Notes: a model not told the origin generated them from the sequence alone. Numbered from the stretch's first letter, positions 1 through 11,665 are shown. The stretch is 64,000 nt of DNA from PKWO01 sp036384915 (GCA_036384915.1 DASVLJ010000078.1:248001-312000); one strand, 5' to 3'. Made by a program: numbers and translations.

Positions 1-1
1 C

Positions 2-616
2 TCTAACCGTTTTACGCTGCGCGGCTTGCTGGAAAACCTAGGCTGCAACGTAAGCGATTTCGGTATCGTGCCGGACAACCTTGATGCCACGCGCGCCGCC
101 CTGCGCCAGGCGGCGCGGCAACATGACTTGATCATCACGTCCGGCGGCGTCTCGGTCGGCGAGGAAGATCACGTCAAACCGGCGGTCGAAGCGGAAGGGC
201 AGCTGAACCTGTGGCAGATCGCGATAAAGCCGGGCAAGCCGCTCGCTTTCGGCGAAGTACGTAACGAGAGCGGCAAGGCCTTCTTCGTCGGCTTGCCGGG
301 TAATCCGGTATCGAGCTTCGTTACCTTCCTTTTGTTTGTGCGCCCCTTCATTTTGCGCCTGCAGGGCGTGCAGGATGTCGTGCCGCGCGCATTGCCCTTG
401 CGCGCCGATTTCGCTTGGGACAAGGCTGACCGGCGCAATGAATTCCTGCGTGCGGGAATGAACCGGCAGGGCGGGCTCGACCTGTTCCCCAATCAGGGGT
501 CGGCCGTGCTCAGTTCCGTAGCCTGGGCCGACGGCCTGGTCGACAACCCGGCCGGCAAGGTCATCAAGCCCGGCGATATGGTGCGCTTCCTGCCTTTTTC
601 CGAGTTGCTTTCATGA
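2..616 (+). CDS. moeA: Molybdopterin molybdenumtransferase MoeA, C-terminal part
   Basis: This enzyme inserts molybdate into adenylated molybdopterin in the cytoplasm, the last step of molybdenum cofactor synthesis. The open frame runs off the left edge: the codons before the first possible start read SNRFTLRGLLENLG, which matches the start of the MoeA MPT-binding domain, so the gene begins outside the window. Visible family motifs are DLIITSGGVSVGEEDHVK and GLPGNPVSSFVTFLLF, followed by the small C-terminal beta domain ending in DMVRFLPF. The stop codon overlaps the moaD start (ATGA), so the two are probably translationally coupled. Identity is secure; only about the last half of the protein is seen. 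Confidence 0.95.
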   Translation, partial: SNRFTLRGLLENLGCNVSDFGIVPDNLDATRAALRQAARQHDLIITSGGVSVGEEDHVKPAVEAEGQLNLWQIAIKPGKPLAFGEVRNESGKAFFVGLPGNPVSSFVTFLLFVRPFILRLQGVQDVVPRALPLRADFAWDKADRRNEFLRAGMNRQGGLDLFPNQGSAVLSSVAWADGLVDNPAGKVIKPGDMVRFLPFSELLS

Positions 617-870
617 AGCTGGACATTCGCTATTTCGCCAGCGTGCGGGAAAAACTCGGCATGGCGCAGGAAAACGTCGAACTGCCGGCCGGCATTGCTA
701 CCGTGGGCGGCGTGCGCAACTTCCTCGTTGCCCGCGGCGGCGTATGGGCCGAGGTGCTTGACGGCAAGCGTGCCCTGCGCATGGCTTACAACCAGCAGAT
801 GGCCGATGCCGCGACGCCGGTTGCGGAAGCGGGGGAAGTCGCCTTCTTCCCTCCTGTGACGGGAGGCTGA
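613..870 (+). CDS. moaD: Molybdopterin synthase sulfur-carrier subunit MoaD
   Basis: Small ubiquitin-like protein of 85 aa that carries sulfur as a C-terminal thiocarboxylate to the MoaE subunit, converting cPMP into molybdopterin. The sequence opens with a beta-grasp strand (KLDIRYFASVREKLG) and ends in the obligatory Gly-Gly (FFPPVTGG). Length matches the family at about 81-85 aa. The ATG overlaps the moeA stop and moaE begins 2 nt after the moaD stop, giving a compact moeA-moaD-moaE operon. Confidence 0.95.
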   Translation: MKLDIRYFASVREKLGMAQENVELPAGIATVGGVRNFLVARGGVWAEVLDGKRALRMAYNQQMADAATPVAEAGEVAFFPPVTGG

Positions 871-872
871 AG

Positions 873-1331
873 ATGGCGGTGCGCGTCCAGACTGCCGACT
901 TCGACAGCAGCGCCGAGATCGCCGCGCTGCGCCGCTCCAATTCGAAGATAGGCGCCGTGGTGACGTTTCTGGGCACGGTGCGCGACTTGAACGACGGCCA
1001 AGCGGTATCGGAGATGGAGTTGGAGCACTATCCCGGCATGACCGAGAAGGCGCTGGAAGGCATCGTGGCTCAGGCGCGCTCGCGTTGGGACATCGTCGAC
1101 GCGCTGGTGATCCACCGCGTCGGACCGATGAAGCCGTTGGAGCAGATCGTGCTGGTTGCCGTGGCGTCGGCCCATCGCGGCGAAGCATTCCGCGCTTGCG
1201 AATTCATCATCGATTATCTGAAAATGGAAGCGCCGTTCTGGAAGAAGGAACAGACGCCGGAGGGGGCGCGCTGGGTCGATGCGCGCGTCAGCGACGACGA
1301 AGCACTGCAAAAATGGAAAGGGAAAGAATGA
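873..1331 (+). CDS. moaE: Molybdopterin synthase catalytic subunit MoaE
   Basis: Catalytic subunit (152 aa) of molybdopterin synthase, a MoaD2-MoaE2 heterotetramer. Visible family signatures are GAVVTFLGTVRDLNDG near the N-terminus, the LEHYPGMTEKALEGI helix, the VHRVG-type segment IHRVGPMKPLEQIVLVAVAS, and the C-terminal KMEAPFWKKE segment whose lysines belong to the active site of the family. Its stop overlaps the crcB start (ATGA at 1328-1331). Confidence 0.96.
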   Translation: MAVRVQTADFDSSAEIAALRRSNSKIGAVVTFLGTVRDLNDGQAVSEMELEHYPGMTEKALEGIVAQARSRWDIVDALVIHRVGPMKPLEQIVLVAVASAHRGEAFRACEFIIDYLKMEAPFWKKEQTPEGARWVDARVSDDEALQKWKGKE

Positions 1332-1699
1332 ATTGGCTGGCGATTGCGATCGGCGCGACATTGGGGGCTTGGCTGCGCTATTTTCTGGGCTTGGCCCTGA
1401 CTCCGCTGTTTCGGCCGATGCAGTTGGGTACGCTAGCAGCCAATCTCGGCGGCGGCTTCATGATCGGTGTCGCCGTGGCATTTTTCAACAGCAATCCCAA
1501 CCTGTCGCCGGCCTGGCGCCTGTTCATCATCACCGGCTTCATGGGGGGGCTGACCACGTTCTCCTCGTTCTCGGCGGAGTCGATGGGCTTGCTGCAAAGC
1601 GGGGAATACGGCTGGGCATTGGCGCACACGGCGGTGCATGTGGCGGGATCGCTCGCTTGCTGTTTTGCAGGTTACGCGGCCTACAAGGCCATCGCGTGA
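1328..1699 (+). CDS. crcB: Fluoride channel CrcB/Fluc
   Basis: Dual-topology inner-membrane fluoride exporter of 123 aa. The ATG at 1328 overlaps the moaE stop. A much longer reading is possible from 1085, but it would run inside moaE, so I reject it. Four hydrophobic helices are visible, with the NLGGGFMIG segment and the GGLTTFSSFSAES segment that holds the phenylalanine and serine residues lining the Fluc pore. No fluoride riboswitch is expected or seen because the gene is embedded at the end of the moa operon. Confidence 0.94.
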   Translation: MNWLAIAIGATLGAWLRYFLGLALTPLFRPMQLGTLAANLGGGFMIGVAVAFFNSNPNLSPAWRLFIITGFMGGLTTFSSFSAESMGLLQSGEYGWALAHTAVHVAGSLACCFAGYAAYKAIA

Positions 1700-1700
1700 T

Positions 1701-1823
1701 GTAGGTTGCGCCGGCCGTCGCACGGTGAGCGTCAGCGAAGCCCGACGTAAGGAGATTGCGCTATAGCATGAGTTGACTTGACGGGCCGATGTTGGGCTTC
1801 GCATGCGCTCAGCGCCAACCTAC
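1701..1823. repeat. REP/BIME-like inverted intergenic repeat
   Basis: The 3' flank of crcB starts with GTAGGTTGCGCC and ends with GCGCCAACCTAC, and the arms also share an internal GAGCG..GCGAAGCCC block in opposite orientation. This is the architecture of paired REP-like units. Only one copy is present in this window, so repetitiveness across the genome is inferred from similarity to common bacterial intergenic repeats. Confidence 0.55.
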
Positions 1824-1832
1824 CTTCTTTGG

Positions 1833-2378
1833 TTAATTCAACACCCGCTCGCCTTCCCATTCCAGCGGTGAAGCGCCGCTAGGCATCTGCAACTCGATAT
1901 CCCAATCGGCCGCCTTGACGGCATCTTGCAGCACGGTGCAAAAGCCGTGCAGCATGCTGGCCGTGAAGCTCAGTTCGAAGCTGCCGTTGCGTTCGCTGAC
2001 GAAGTTGATGCGCGGCCCGCGCTTGCTGCCTATGCTGATGTTGGCTTGCACCAGCAGGATCGGAATCTTGCCAAATGGATAAGCATCGACCTCGGACGAG
2101 TAGGGCACGTCAAAGTCGCCGCGCGAGCGGATTTCATCGACTTTGGCCTGATGCTCCATGCCGACGATTTCGGAACTGGCATGGGCCGCGTTCGGGTTAT
2201 CGAGCCCGACCTGGGTTTCCAGCGCTTGGATGATGCCGGGCCATAGTGCTTTGACCATGCGGCGCGTCACCCAGGAACGGATTTCGTGCAGGCTGCCGTC
2301 TTCATGCTTGAAGGAAACACGCAATAGCAGGCGGTCCTCGTTACGCCAGTATGCGGCCTGTATTTGTTGTAAAACCAT
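1833..2378 (-). CDS. Conserved protein of unknown function
   Basis: A 181-aa protein read from the ATG at 2378, giving MVLQQIQAAYWRNEDRLLLR. An upstream extension to 2441 would run into the clpB promoter and is less likely. The N-terminal pattern R-LLRVSF...EIRSWVTRRMVKALWPGI resembles a family of proteobacterial proteins that I remember only as hypothetical. No membrane segment, signal peptide or catalytic motif is obvious; it looks soluble and cytoplasmic. It is divergent from clpB, whose heat-shock promoter starts about 20 bp upstream of this start. I assign no function. Confidence 0.7.
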   Translation of the reverse strand: MVLQQIQAAYWRNEDRLLLRVSFKHEDGSLHEIRSWVTRRMVKALWPGIIQALETQVGLDNPNAAHASSEIVGMEHQAKVDEIRSRGDFDVPYSSEVDAYPFGKIPILLVQANISIGSKRGPRINFVSERNGSFELSFTASMLHGFCTVLQDAVKAADWDIELQMPSGASPLEWEGERVLN

Positions 2379-2396
2379 TATGCTGCAAAACCATAC

Positions 2397-2425
2397 TATT
2401 GAAATGGGAATGCCAGCCCTTATAT
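2397..2425 (+). promoter_or_regulatory. Sigma-32-type heat-shock promoter of clpB
   Basis: TTGAAA at 2399-2404, a 12-nt spacer, then CCCTTATAT at 2417-2425. This fits the RpoH pattern (TTGAAA, 11-16 nt, CCCCATnT-like), and clpB is a classical RpoH target. It lies about 40 nt upstream of the clpB ATG. Confidence 0.6.
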
Positions 2426-2463
2426 GGGCGGCATAGATCAATTTTCCTGACCAGGATTATCCC

Positions 2464-5046
<2,583 letters not shown>

Positions 5047-5063
5047 ATACAGACCACCTCAAG

Positions 5064-5106
5064 AAAAAAACGGCCTGATGCTTTGCACATCAGGCCGTTT
5101 TATTTT
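5064..5106 (+). terminator. Rho-independent terminator of clpB
   Basis: 12-bp stem AACGGCCTGATG (5069-5080) with CATCAGGCCGTT (5088-5099), a 7-nt loop, then TTTTATTTTT. Confidence 0.9.
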
Positions 5107-5181
5107 TCAGAAATTAATTGTTTTCTCTTCAAATATTCACGATTGAGAGATTATCTTGCATGCAATATCCCGCAGGAATTT

Positions 5182-5270
5182 GTTGTTTTTCTGTCGAATT
5201 CCTACGCCTTATCGCAAGTAAATTGACATTGAACATTCGGGATGGTTCCATTCACTCTTCAGAAATAAAC
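5182..5270 (+). promoter_or_regulatory. Conserved receptor promoter block, copy 1
   Basis: TTGACA at 5223-5228 is followed exactly 17 nt later by TTCCATTC (5246-5253) inside GGATGGTTCCATTC. A GTTGTTTTT element lies 41 nt upstream of TTGACA, at 5182. The same arrangement occurs upstream of the two other receptors. TTGACA is a perfect -35; the hexamer at -10 distance (TTCCAT) is poor, so the block may also be a regulator site. The rest of the 350-nt gap after clpB is AT-rich and holds a TTGCATGCAA palindrome at 5156-5165. Confidence 0.55.
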
Positions 5271-5345
5271 AGTTACATAAATGTTACTGTGCTTAAGTAA
5301 TTGAAATATTTGGTAACAAAAGTTGTTTCTGATTTTGCAATAAAT

Positions 5346-5362
5346 GCTGCTCACAAGGCAGC
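5346..5362 (+). other. Conserved leader hairpin, copy 1
   Basis: Stem GCTGC/GCAGC with 7-nt loop TCACAAG, ending 34 nt before the ATG of the first receptor. It is followed by the common ribosome binding site ACCCAAAGGAGTGT. The same stem length and loop length occur at 8647-8663 and 12470-12486. Confidence 0.5.
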
Positions 5363-5396
5363 CAAGTGAAAAAAAACCTACCCAAAGGAGTGTCTG

Positions 5397-8309
5397 ATGT
5401 CGTTTAGACTCAAAACAATGCCCCTTGCGATTGCGCAAGTTCTTGCCACAGGCGCAATGTCCCTGTTGGCAGCTACCCCGGCGATGGCGCAGCAGTCGAC
5501 CGACCAAGCGGTCCAGCGCGTCGAAATCACCGGTTCGAACATCCGCCGTGCCGACGCCGAAACGCCGAGCCCGGTGCAGGTCATTTCGGCCGACGACCTC
5601 AAGAAGTCCGGCTTCACCACGGTCGCTCAAGTGCTGCAAAACGTCACGTCCAACGGCCAAGGCACCCTGGGCCAGGGCTTCGGCGGCGCGTTCGCCACCG
5701 GCGCCTCGGGCATCTCGATCCACGGCTTGAACACGTCGGCCACCCTGGTGCTGATCGATGGCCACCGGATGGCTTCCTATCCGCTGCCTGACGACAACCA
5801 GCGTTTCTTCGTTGACGTTTCCAACATCCCGTTCGACGCCATCGAGCGCGTCGAAGTGCTGAAGGACGGCGCATCGGCCGTGTACGGTTCCGACGCAATG
5901 GCCGGCGTGGTCAACATCATCCTGAAGAAGAGCTTTACCGGCACCAACGTCGCCGTTGACGGCGGCGGCGCCACCGAAGGCGGCGGCAAGACCGTGCACG
6001 CCACCTTGACCCACGGCGTGGGCAATTATGCGGAAGACGGCTACAACGCCTACTTCAACCTGGAATACCGCCATCAAGACGCCATCCTGCTGTCGCAGCG
6101 CCAAGGCGACGGCCTGTGGTCCAGCATGGACATGACGCCCATCGGTGGCCGCAACCTGACGCCCGGTGTCCGCACTTCGCTGAACCCGATCCCGGTTACG
6201 ACGACGGTCTACCTGACCAACCCGAACGTGGCAGGTTTCAGCTCAGCCAACAGCTACTTCTACAATACGCCGATCACACCGAACGCGAAGTACAACGGCA
6301 GCTGCACCTATAACACGCTGACCACCTCCGGCTGCCCGTTCACCAGCCCGGTGGCCGACATCATGCCGACCACGCACAACCTCAACGTGCTGGGCAGCTT
6401 GACCAAGAAGATTGACGGCGACTGGAAGATCGATACCAAGATCTCGATGTTCGAGAGCGGCGACGAAGACTTCCGTGGCGACAGCGGCACGTTCCGCCTG
6501 CTTGCCTATCCGAAGTCCTACGGCGGCGAAGCTGCCGGCGGTCCTGGCATTACGCCTTTTGTCGCTGGCCCGACCTACCCGAAGATGTTCGTTCCGGCAA
6601 CCTACCCAGGCAACCCGTTTGGCGTCGCAGCCCAAGTGCACGGTATCATCCCCGATGCCCCTCCGACCGGCGCCAAGACCGATTCCAAGGCGTATCGCCT
6701 CGTGGAAGACGTATCCGGCTCGTGGGGAGCCTGGGATATCGACGCCTCGATCGGCTGGAGCAAGGTCACGCTCGACCTGAAGCAAACCGGCGGCGTGAAC
6801 GAAACTGCTCTGTACAACGCCCTGAATGCCCCGAACGGTTCCGCCGGCCAATGGAGCCTGACGGGCGGCAACAGCCAGGCCTTGATCAATTCCATCTTCC
6901 CGACCACCGACGTAACCGACACCAACGAACTGCAATTCGGCGAATTGCATGCCAACCGTTCGTTGATGGAACTGCCGGGCGGCGACCTCGGCTTCAGTAC
7001 CGGTGTGTCGTGGGTGCACCAGGCTATCGATACCGCTCCTCCGCCGGCTCGCCAGCAAGGCTTGATCACCGGTACCCTGGCGTATGACGTCGGCAGCCAG
7101 ACCAATGCATCGGCCTATGCCGAAATGGTGGCCCCGGTGATGAAGAGTCTGGAACTGGACGGTTCGGTTCGCGCCGACCGTTTCAGCAATTCCGGCGGGG
7201 CCGTTACGCCGAAGCTCGGCTTCAAGTGGACTCCGATCACGGAATTCGGCATGCGTGGTACGGTGGCCAAGGGCTTCCGTGCGCCGAACCCGGCGGAAAC
7301 CGGAGAATCGGGCGCGATCTACTCAAGCGGCACCCAGAACGACCCGGTCCTGTGCCCGGACGGCAAGCCCACTACCAAGGGCAACGTTGTTTCCGCCTGC
7401 TCGATCGCCCCGCCGTTCCTGATCGTCGCCAACCCGAATCTGTCGCCGGAGCGCTCGACTTCCGAGACTCTCGGTTTCATTCTGGAGCCGGTCAAGGGCT
7501 GGAGCACGACGGCTGACTTCTATCAAGTCACCATCAAGGACCAGATCATCGCCAACCCGAACGTGAACATCACCCAGCGTGGTGCTCCCGTGACGGAAAC
7601 CTGTTCGGACGGCGCAGGCGGCACTTACACGTGCTCCCCGACCGCCGGCGAAATCCTGTACAACGCATCGAGCTACATCAACGCCAACCAGACCAAGATC
7701 AGCGGCCTGGAATTCAATACCCGCTACAAGTGGAATCTGGGCGAATGGGGTAGCCTGAAGACCGAGTTGAACTGGACGCACATGATGAGCTATGTGCTGA
7801 CGGCCGACTATGACGGCACTGGCGTCAAGTCCTACCAGTTGGCCGGCACGCACGGCCCGGCAACGGTCGGCGGCGACACCGGCAACCCGAAGAACCGCGT
7901 ACAAGCGATCTTCACGTACGACAAGGGTCCGCTGGACATCGCCACGACGTTCAACTGGATTGGCAGCTTCGACCTGACCGACCCGTCCGGCTCGAACACC
8001 GGTTCCCCGGTCAATACCTGCTCCGATGGCGTGACCACCGGCGGCACGTTCTCGGCTTGGTTCCCGGGCAGCTCGGCGTTGCCGCCTTCGCAATATTGCA
8101 AGGTGCAATCGTTCCTGGACACGGATTTGTCCATCAGCTACAAGTATGACAAGCACTTCACGTTCCATGGCTCGATCAACAACGTATTCAACCAGTCGCC
8201 TCCAGTCGACCTGAATACGTATGGCTTTGTGACGCCGTACAACCCGTCGATGCACATGACGGGCGCGATTGGCCGCTTCATCAACGTTGGCGCAAGCTAT
8301 ACGTTCTGA
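5397..8309 (+). CDS. TonB-dependent outer-membrane receptor 1
   Basis: 970-aa receptor. A signal peptide ends near ATPAMAQQ (residue about 32). The VQRVEITGSNIRRADAETPS segment and plug domain follow (about 40-180), with ISIHGLNTSATLVLIDGHRM and VEVLKDGASAVYGSDAMAGV as conserved plug motifs. A long beta-barrel ends in SYTF with the C-terminal phenylalanine used for barrel insertion. Several cysteine pairs in extracellular-loop positions (for example SCTYN...GCPF and ETCSDGAGGTYTC) are shared with the next receptor. It imports an unknown substrate across the outer membrane using TonB energy. Two paralogs follow in tandem with the same leader. Substrate cannot be told from sequence. Confidence 0.93.
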   Translation: MSFRLKTMPLAIAQVLATGAMSLLAATPAMAQQSTDQAVQRVEITGSNIRRADAETPSPVQVISADDLKKSGFTTVAQVLQNVTSNGQGTLGQGFGGAFATGASGISIHGLNTSATLVLIDGHRMASYPLPDDNQRFFVDVSNIPFDAIERVEVLKDGASAVYGSDAMAGVVNIILKKSFTGTNVAVDGGGATEGGGKTVHATLTHGVGNYAEDGYNAYFNLEYRHQDAILLSQRQGDGLWSSMDMTPIGGRNLTPGVRTSLNPIPVTTTVYLTNPNVAGFSSANSYFYNTPITPNAKYNGSCTYNTLTTSGCPFTSPVADIMPTTHNLNVLGSLTKKIDGDWKIDTKISMFESGDEDFRGDSGTFRLLAYPKSYGGEAAGGPGITPFVAGPTYPKMFVPATYPGNPFGVAAQVHGIIPDAPPTGAKTDSKAYRLVEDVSGSWGAWDIDASIGWSKVTLDLKQTGGVNETALYNALNAPNGSAGQWSLTGGNSQALINSIFPTTDVTDTNELQFGELHANRSLMELPGGDLGFSTGVSWVHQAIDTAPPPARQQGLITGTLAYDVGSQTNASAYAEMVAPVMKSLELDGSVRADRFSNSGGAVTPKLGFKWTPITEFGMRGTVAKGFRAPNPAETGESGAIYSSGTQNDPVLCPDGKPTTKGNVVSACSIAPPFLIVANPNLSPERSTSETLGFILEPVKGWSTTADFYQVTIKDQIIANPNVNITQRGAPVTETCSDGAGGTYTCSPTAGEILYNASSYINANQTKISGLEFNTRYKWNLGEWGSLKTELNWTHMMSYVLTADYDGTGVKSYQLAGTHGPATVGGDTGNPKNRVQAIFTYDKGPLDIATTFNWIGSFDLTDPSGSNTGSPVNTCSDGVTTGGTFSAWFPGSSALPPSQYCKVQSFLDTDLSISYKYDKHFTFHGSINNVFNQSPPVDLNTYGFVTPYNPSMHMTGAIGRFINVGASYTF

Positions 8310-8326
8310 TCTAGAAGCGTAAAAAC

Positions 8327-8362
8327 AAAAAGCCGCAACGGGCAACCGTTGCGGCTTTTTTA
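8327..8362 (+). terminator. Rho-independent terminator of receptor 1
   Basis: 11-bp stem AGCCGCAACGG (8331-8341) with CCGTTGCGGCT (8346-8356), GCAA loop, A-run before and T-run after. Confidence 0.92.
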
Positions 8363-8469
8363 TTGGATTTTCAAGATTCAGAATTATTTCATTTCATGAA
8401 TCACATGCATTAGTAATACTGTATTTTTGTGATTCAAATCACATTATTTTGCGGTTTCTTGTTATTTTT

Positions 8470-8545
8470 GTTGTATTTTTGCACCTTGCAAGCGCGAAAT
8501 TGACTTTCACTCCTACGGATGGTTCCATTCAAACTTCAAAATAAT
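8470..8545 (+). promoter_or_regulatory. Conserved receptor promoter block, copy 2
   Basis: TTGACT at 8500-8505, then TTCCATTC at 8523-8530 at the same 17-nt spacing as copy 1, within GGATGGTTCCATTC. It is followed by AACTTCAAAATAATTTGTTAC, which also aligns with copy 3. A GTTGTATTTTT element starts 30 nt upstream of the -35. Apart from this block and the hairpin at 8647, the 392-nt gap between receptors 1 and 2 is AT-rich with no gene seen. Confidence 0.55.
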
Positions 8546-8646
8546 TTGTTACAGAATATTTCCTCCTAAAATATTTCATTTATTCCAATGCATGGGGGCA
8601 TTGTTCCTTGATGTAACAGAGCAGTTTTGAAGTAGGAAGCACCTAT

Positions 8647-8663
8647 GCCGCTCAAAAGGCGGT
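8647..8663 (+). other. Conserved leader hairpin, copy 2
   Basis: Stem CCGC/GCGG (8648-8651 with 8659-8662, extended by one G-U pair) and 7-nt loop TCAAAAG, upstream of ACCCAAAGGAGTGTTG and the ATG at 8702. Confidence 0.5.
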
Positions 8664-8701
8664 GGAAGTAATAACTATATTTTTACCCAAAGGAGTGTTG
8701 T

Positions 8702-11614
8702 ATGTCCCATAAGTTGAAAGTGATTCCCCTGTCGCTCGGGCAAATCATCGCCGCCGGCGCATTCACGGCGCTGGCAGCGGCACCTGTATTTGCGCAGCAG
8801 TCCGATTCGAGCGTGCAGCGTGTTGAAATCACCGGTTCGAACATTCTTCGTGCCGACAAGGAAACGCCCAGCCCGGTTCAAGTCATCACCAGCGTCGAAC
8901 TGAAGAACTCCGGTTTCACCAGCACCGCGCAAGTCCTGCAAAACATCACCGCCAACGGCCAAGGTACCTTGAGCACCGGCTTCTCCGGCGCATTCGCCGG
9001 CGGCGCTAGCGGCATCTCGTTGCGTGGCTTGAATACCTCGGCTACCCTCGTCTTGATCGACGGCCACCGCATGGCCCCGTATCCTCTTGCCGACGACAAT
9101 CAGCGTGCCTTCGTCGACGTCGCCAGCATCCCGTTCGATGCCATTGACCAGATCGAAATCCTGAAGGACGGTGCTTCGGCCGTGTACGGTTCCGACGCCA
9201 TGGCCGGTGTCGTCAACATCAAGCTGAAGAAGACCTATGTCGGCACCAGCATCACCGCAGATGCCGGCACCACGACCGAAGGCGGCGGCCGCACGGGCCA
9301 CGCCAGCGTTATCACCGGCTGGGGCGACTACGACAAGGACGGCTATACCGCTTACGTCAACCTGGAATTGCGCCACCAGGATGCGATCCGCCAGGTTCAG
9401 CGTCAAGGCGACGGCTTGTGGGCCAGCACCGACATGTCGCCGATCGGCGGCTTGAACGAAACCCCGGGCGCTTACAGCCCGCCCTACATCACTCGCCCTG
9501 TGACGTATGGCACAAACTACCTGACCAATCCGGCGGTGAGCGGTATCAGCGCCGCCAATACGGCTTTCTATACCAGCCCGATCCAGCCGAATTCCAAGTA
9601 CACGGGAAGCTGCACCAGCTTGACCATGTTGGAGGCGAACCAGTGCCAGTGGCGCAACCCGCTGGCCGAAATCCAACCGGAGACCTCGAACGTCAACATC
9701 ATCGGCAGCTTCGAAAAGAAACTCGCCGACGACTGGAAGCTTGACGTCAAAGCCTCGTTCTTCGACAGCAAGGGTCAACAGTTCGGCGGCGCCGGTAGCG
9801 GTGGCGGCATGTTCACCTACCCGTCCAGCTTTTCGCCGCTGGTTGCCGTTTCCGCAGGCGTGAATCCGCACCTGGTCGGCACGACGATTCCGGCCATCAC
9901 CGTGCCTGCCACCTATCCGGGCAACCCGTTCGGCGCCCCGGCCCGCGTGCGCGGTGTCAACCTCGACGCGCCGAACAGCGCTTCCGACTTCGATGCCAAA
10001 AACTATCGCTTGGTTGCCGACCTGAGCGGCAGCGTCGGCGAGTGGGACCTTGACGCTTCCGTGGGCTACACCCGGATTTCATTGACCTCCTCGAGCGTCG
10101 GTGAAAACGTTCCTGCCATGAATGCCGCCTTGAACGCGCCGAACGGCTCGCCGGGCCAGTGGATCGTCACCGGCGGCAATCCGCAATCGCTGATCAACCA
10201 AATATTCCCGACGCTGGAAGCGACCGATACCTCGACGCTGGAGTTTGCCGAAATGCACGCATCGCGCTCCGTGATGCAATTGCAGGGCGGCGACATGGGC
10301 CTTTCCGTCGGCGGTTCCTACATCCACCGCGATCTGCATGCCGTTGCTCCGGACCTGATCGCACAAGGCCTCGTCAGCGGCAACAATGCGTTCTCGCAAG
10401 GTTCGCAGACCGACGCTTCGCTGTATTCGGAAATCTACGCACCGGTCTTGAAGACCCTGGAACTCGACGGACACCTGCGCTACGACCATTTCGACAACGT
10501 CGGCAGCTCCTGGACGCCGTCGGCCGGTTTCAAGTTCACGCCGGTCAAGGAATTCGCCGTCCGCGGTACCTACGGCAAGGGTTTCCGTGCGCCGAACCCG
10601 AACGAATCCGGTCTGGCCGGCAATGCCTACCTGTCCGGCACGACCTTTGACCCGACGCTGTGCCCTGGCGGTGACGCGACGGCCAAGGGCGCGGTGATTT
10701 CGCAATGTAACTTCCAGCCGGTCTATCAGAATTCGAGCAACCCGACTCTGAAGTCGGAAAAATCGACTTCCGAAACGCTGGGCGTGATCCTCGAGCCGAT
10801 CAAGGGCTGGAGCACGACGCTGGACTGGTACTCGGTGGAAATCAAGGACCAGATCACCGGCGGCACGGCTGACCTGTCCAAGGGCGTGCGCGGTGCGCCC
10901 ATCAGCGATACCTGCTCCGATGGCGCCGGCAGCACTTACACTTGCCAGGCTTCGGAAATCATCTATGTTCCTGTCGCTTATGTGAACGCCAATTCGGTCA
11001 AGGTCAACGGCCTCGAATTCGACACGCGTTACAAGTTCAAGCTCGGCGACATGGGCAGCCTGACGACCGAATTGAACTGGTCGCACACCATCAGCTATGA
11101 GCTGACGGGCGATTATGTCGGCAACGGCTATCCTTCGACCTACCAACTGGCTGGCACGCACGGCCCGGCGGTCATCGGCGGTAACACCGGCAACCCGAAG
11201 GATCGCATCCAGGGCACGTTGACCTGGGATAAGGGACCGTTGACGGTAGCCACGACGTTCAACTACATCAGCAGCTTCAATTTGACCGACCCGTCGGGTT
11301 CGAACACGGGCATTCCGATCAATACCTGTGACGATGCCGTCTCCAATGGTGGCGGCTTCCTGGCCTGGTTCCCCAATGGCGGCGCTCCGAGCACGTATTG
11401 CAAGGTGCATTCCTTCCTCGACACCGACTTGACCGTCAACTACAAGTTCGATAAGAACTGGAGTGTTCACCTGAACGTGACGAACCTGTTCAACCAGGCT
11501 CCGCCCGTCGACTTGAACACCTATGGCGGTGGCAACCTGCCATACAATCCGTCGATGCACCAGATCGGCGCTGTTGGCCGCTTCGTCAACATCGGCGCAA
11601 ACTACAAGTTCTGA
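8702..11614 (+). CDS. TonB-dependent outer-membrane receptor 2
   Basis: 970-aa paralog of the preceding receptor. Signal peptide to about PVFAQQ, then VQRVEITGSNILRADKETPS, a plug with ISLRGLNTSATLVLIDGHRM and IEILKDGASAVYGSDAMAGV, and a barrel ending NYKF. It keeps the loop cysteine pattern of receptor 1 (DTCSDGAGSTYTC and the NTC...TYCK region). The gene carries its own promoter block, leader hairpin and terminator, so it is probably a separate transcript. It is followed by a small secreted protein gene, an arrangement repeated after receptor 3 but not after receptor 1. Substrate unknown. Confidence 0.93.
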   Translation: MSHKLKVIPLSLGQIIAAGAFTALAAAPVFAQQSDSSVQRVEITGSNILRADKETPSPVQVITSVELKNSGFTSTAQVLQNITANGQGTLSTGFSGAFAGGASGISLRGLNTSATLVLIDGHRMAPYPLADDNQRAFVDVASIPFDAIDQIEILKDGASAVYGSDAMAGVVNIKLKKTYVGTSITADAGTTTEGGGRTGHASVITGWGDYDKDGYTAYVNLELRHQDAIRQVQRQGDGLWASTDMSPIGGLNETPGAYSPPYITRPVTYGTNYLTNPAVSGISAANTAFYTSPIQPNSKYTGSCTSLTMLEANQCQWRNPLAEIQPETSNVNIIGSFEKKLADDWKLDVKASFFDSKGQQFGGAGSGGGMFTYPSSFSPLVAVSAGVNPHLVGTTIPAITVPATYPGNPFGAPARVRGVNLDAPNSASDFDAKNYRLVADLSGSVGEWDLDASVGYTRISLTSSSVGENVPAMNAALNAPNGSPGQWIVTGGNPQSLINQIFPTLEATDTSTLEFAEMHASRSVMQLQGGDMGLSVGGSYIHRDLHAVAPDLIAQGLVSGNNAFSQGSQTDASLYSEIYAPVLKTLELDGHLRYDHFDNVGSSWTPSAGFKFTPVKEFAVRGTYGKGFRAPNPNESGLAGNAYLSGTTFDPTLCPGGDATAKGAVISQCNFQPVYQNSSNPTLKSEKSTSETLGVILEPIKGWSTTLDWYSVEIKDQITGGTADLSKGVRGAPISDTCSDGAGSTYTCQASEIIYVPVAYVNANSVKVNGLEFDTRYKFKLGDMGSLTTELNWSHTISYELTGDYVGNGYPSTYQLAGTHGPAVIGGNTGNPKDRIQGTLTWDKGPLTVATTFNYISSFNLTDPSGSNTGIPINTCDDAVSNGGGFLAWFPNGGAPSTYCKVHSFLDTDLTVNYKFDKNWSVHLNVTNLFNQAPPVDLNTYGGGNLPYNPSMHQIGAVGRFVNIGANYKF

Positions 11615-11665
11615 TGCCGCAGCAGACCGGGCAAGCGCAAGCAGGCCCGGTTGCCAAGGAAGCTG

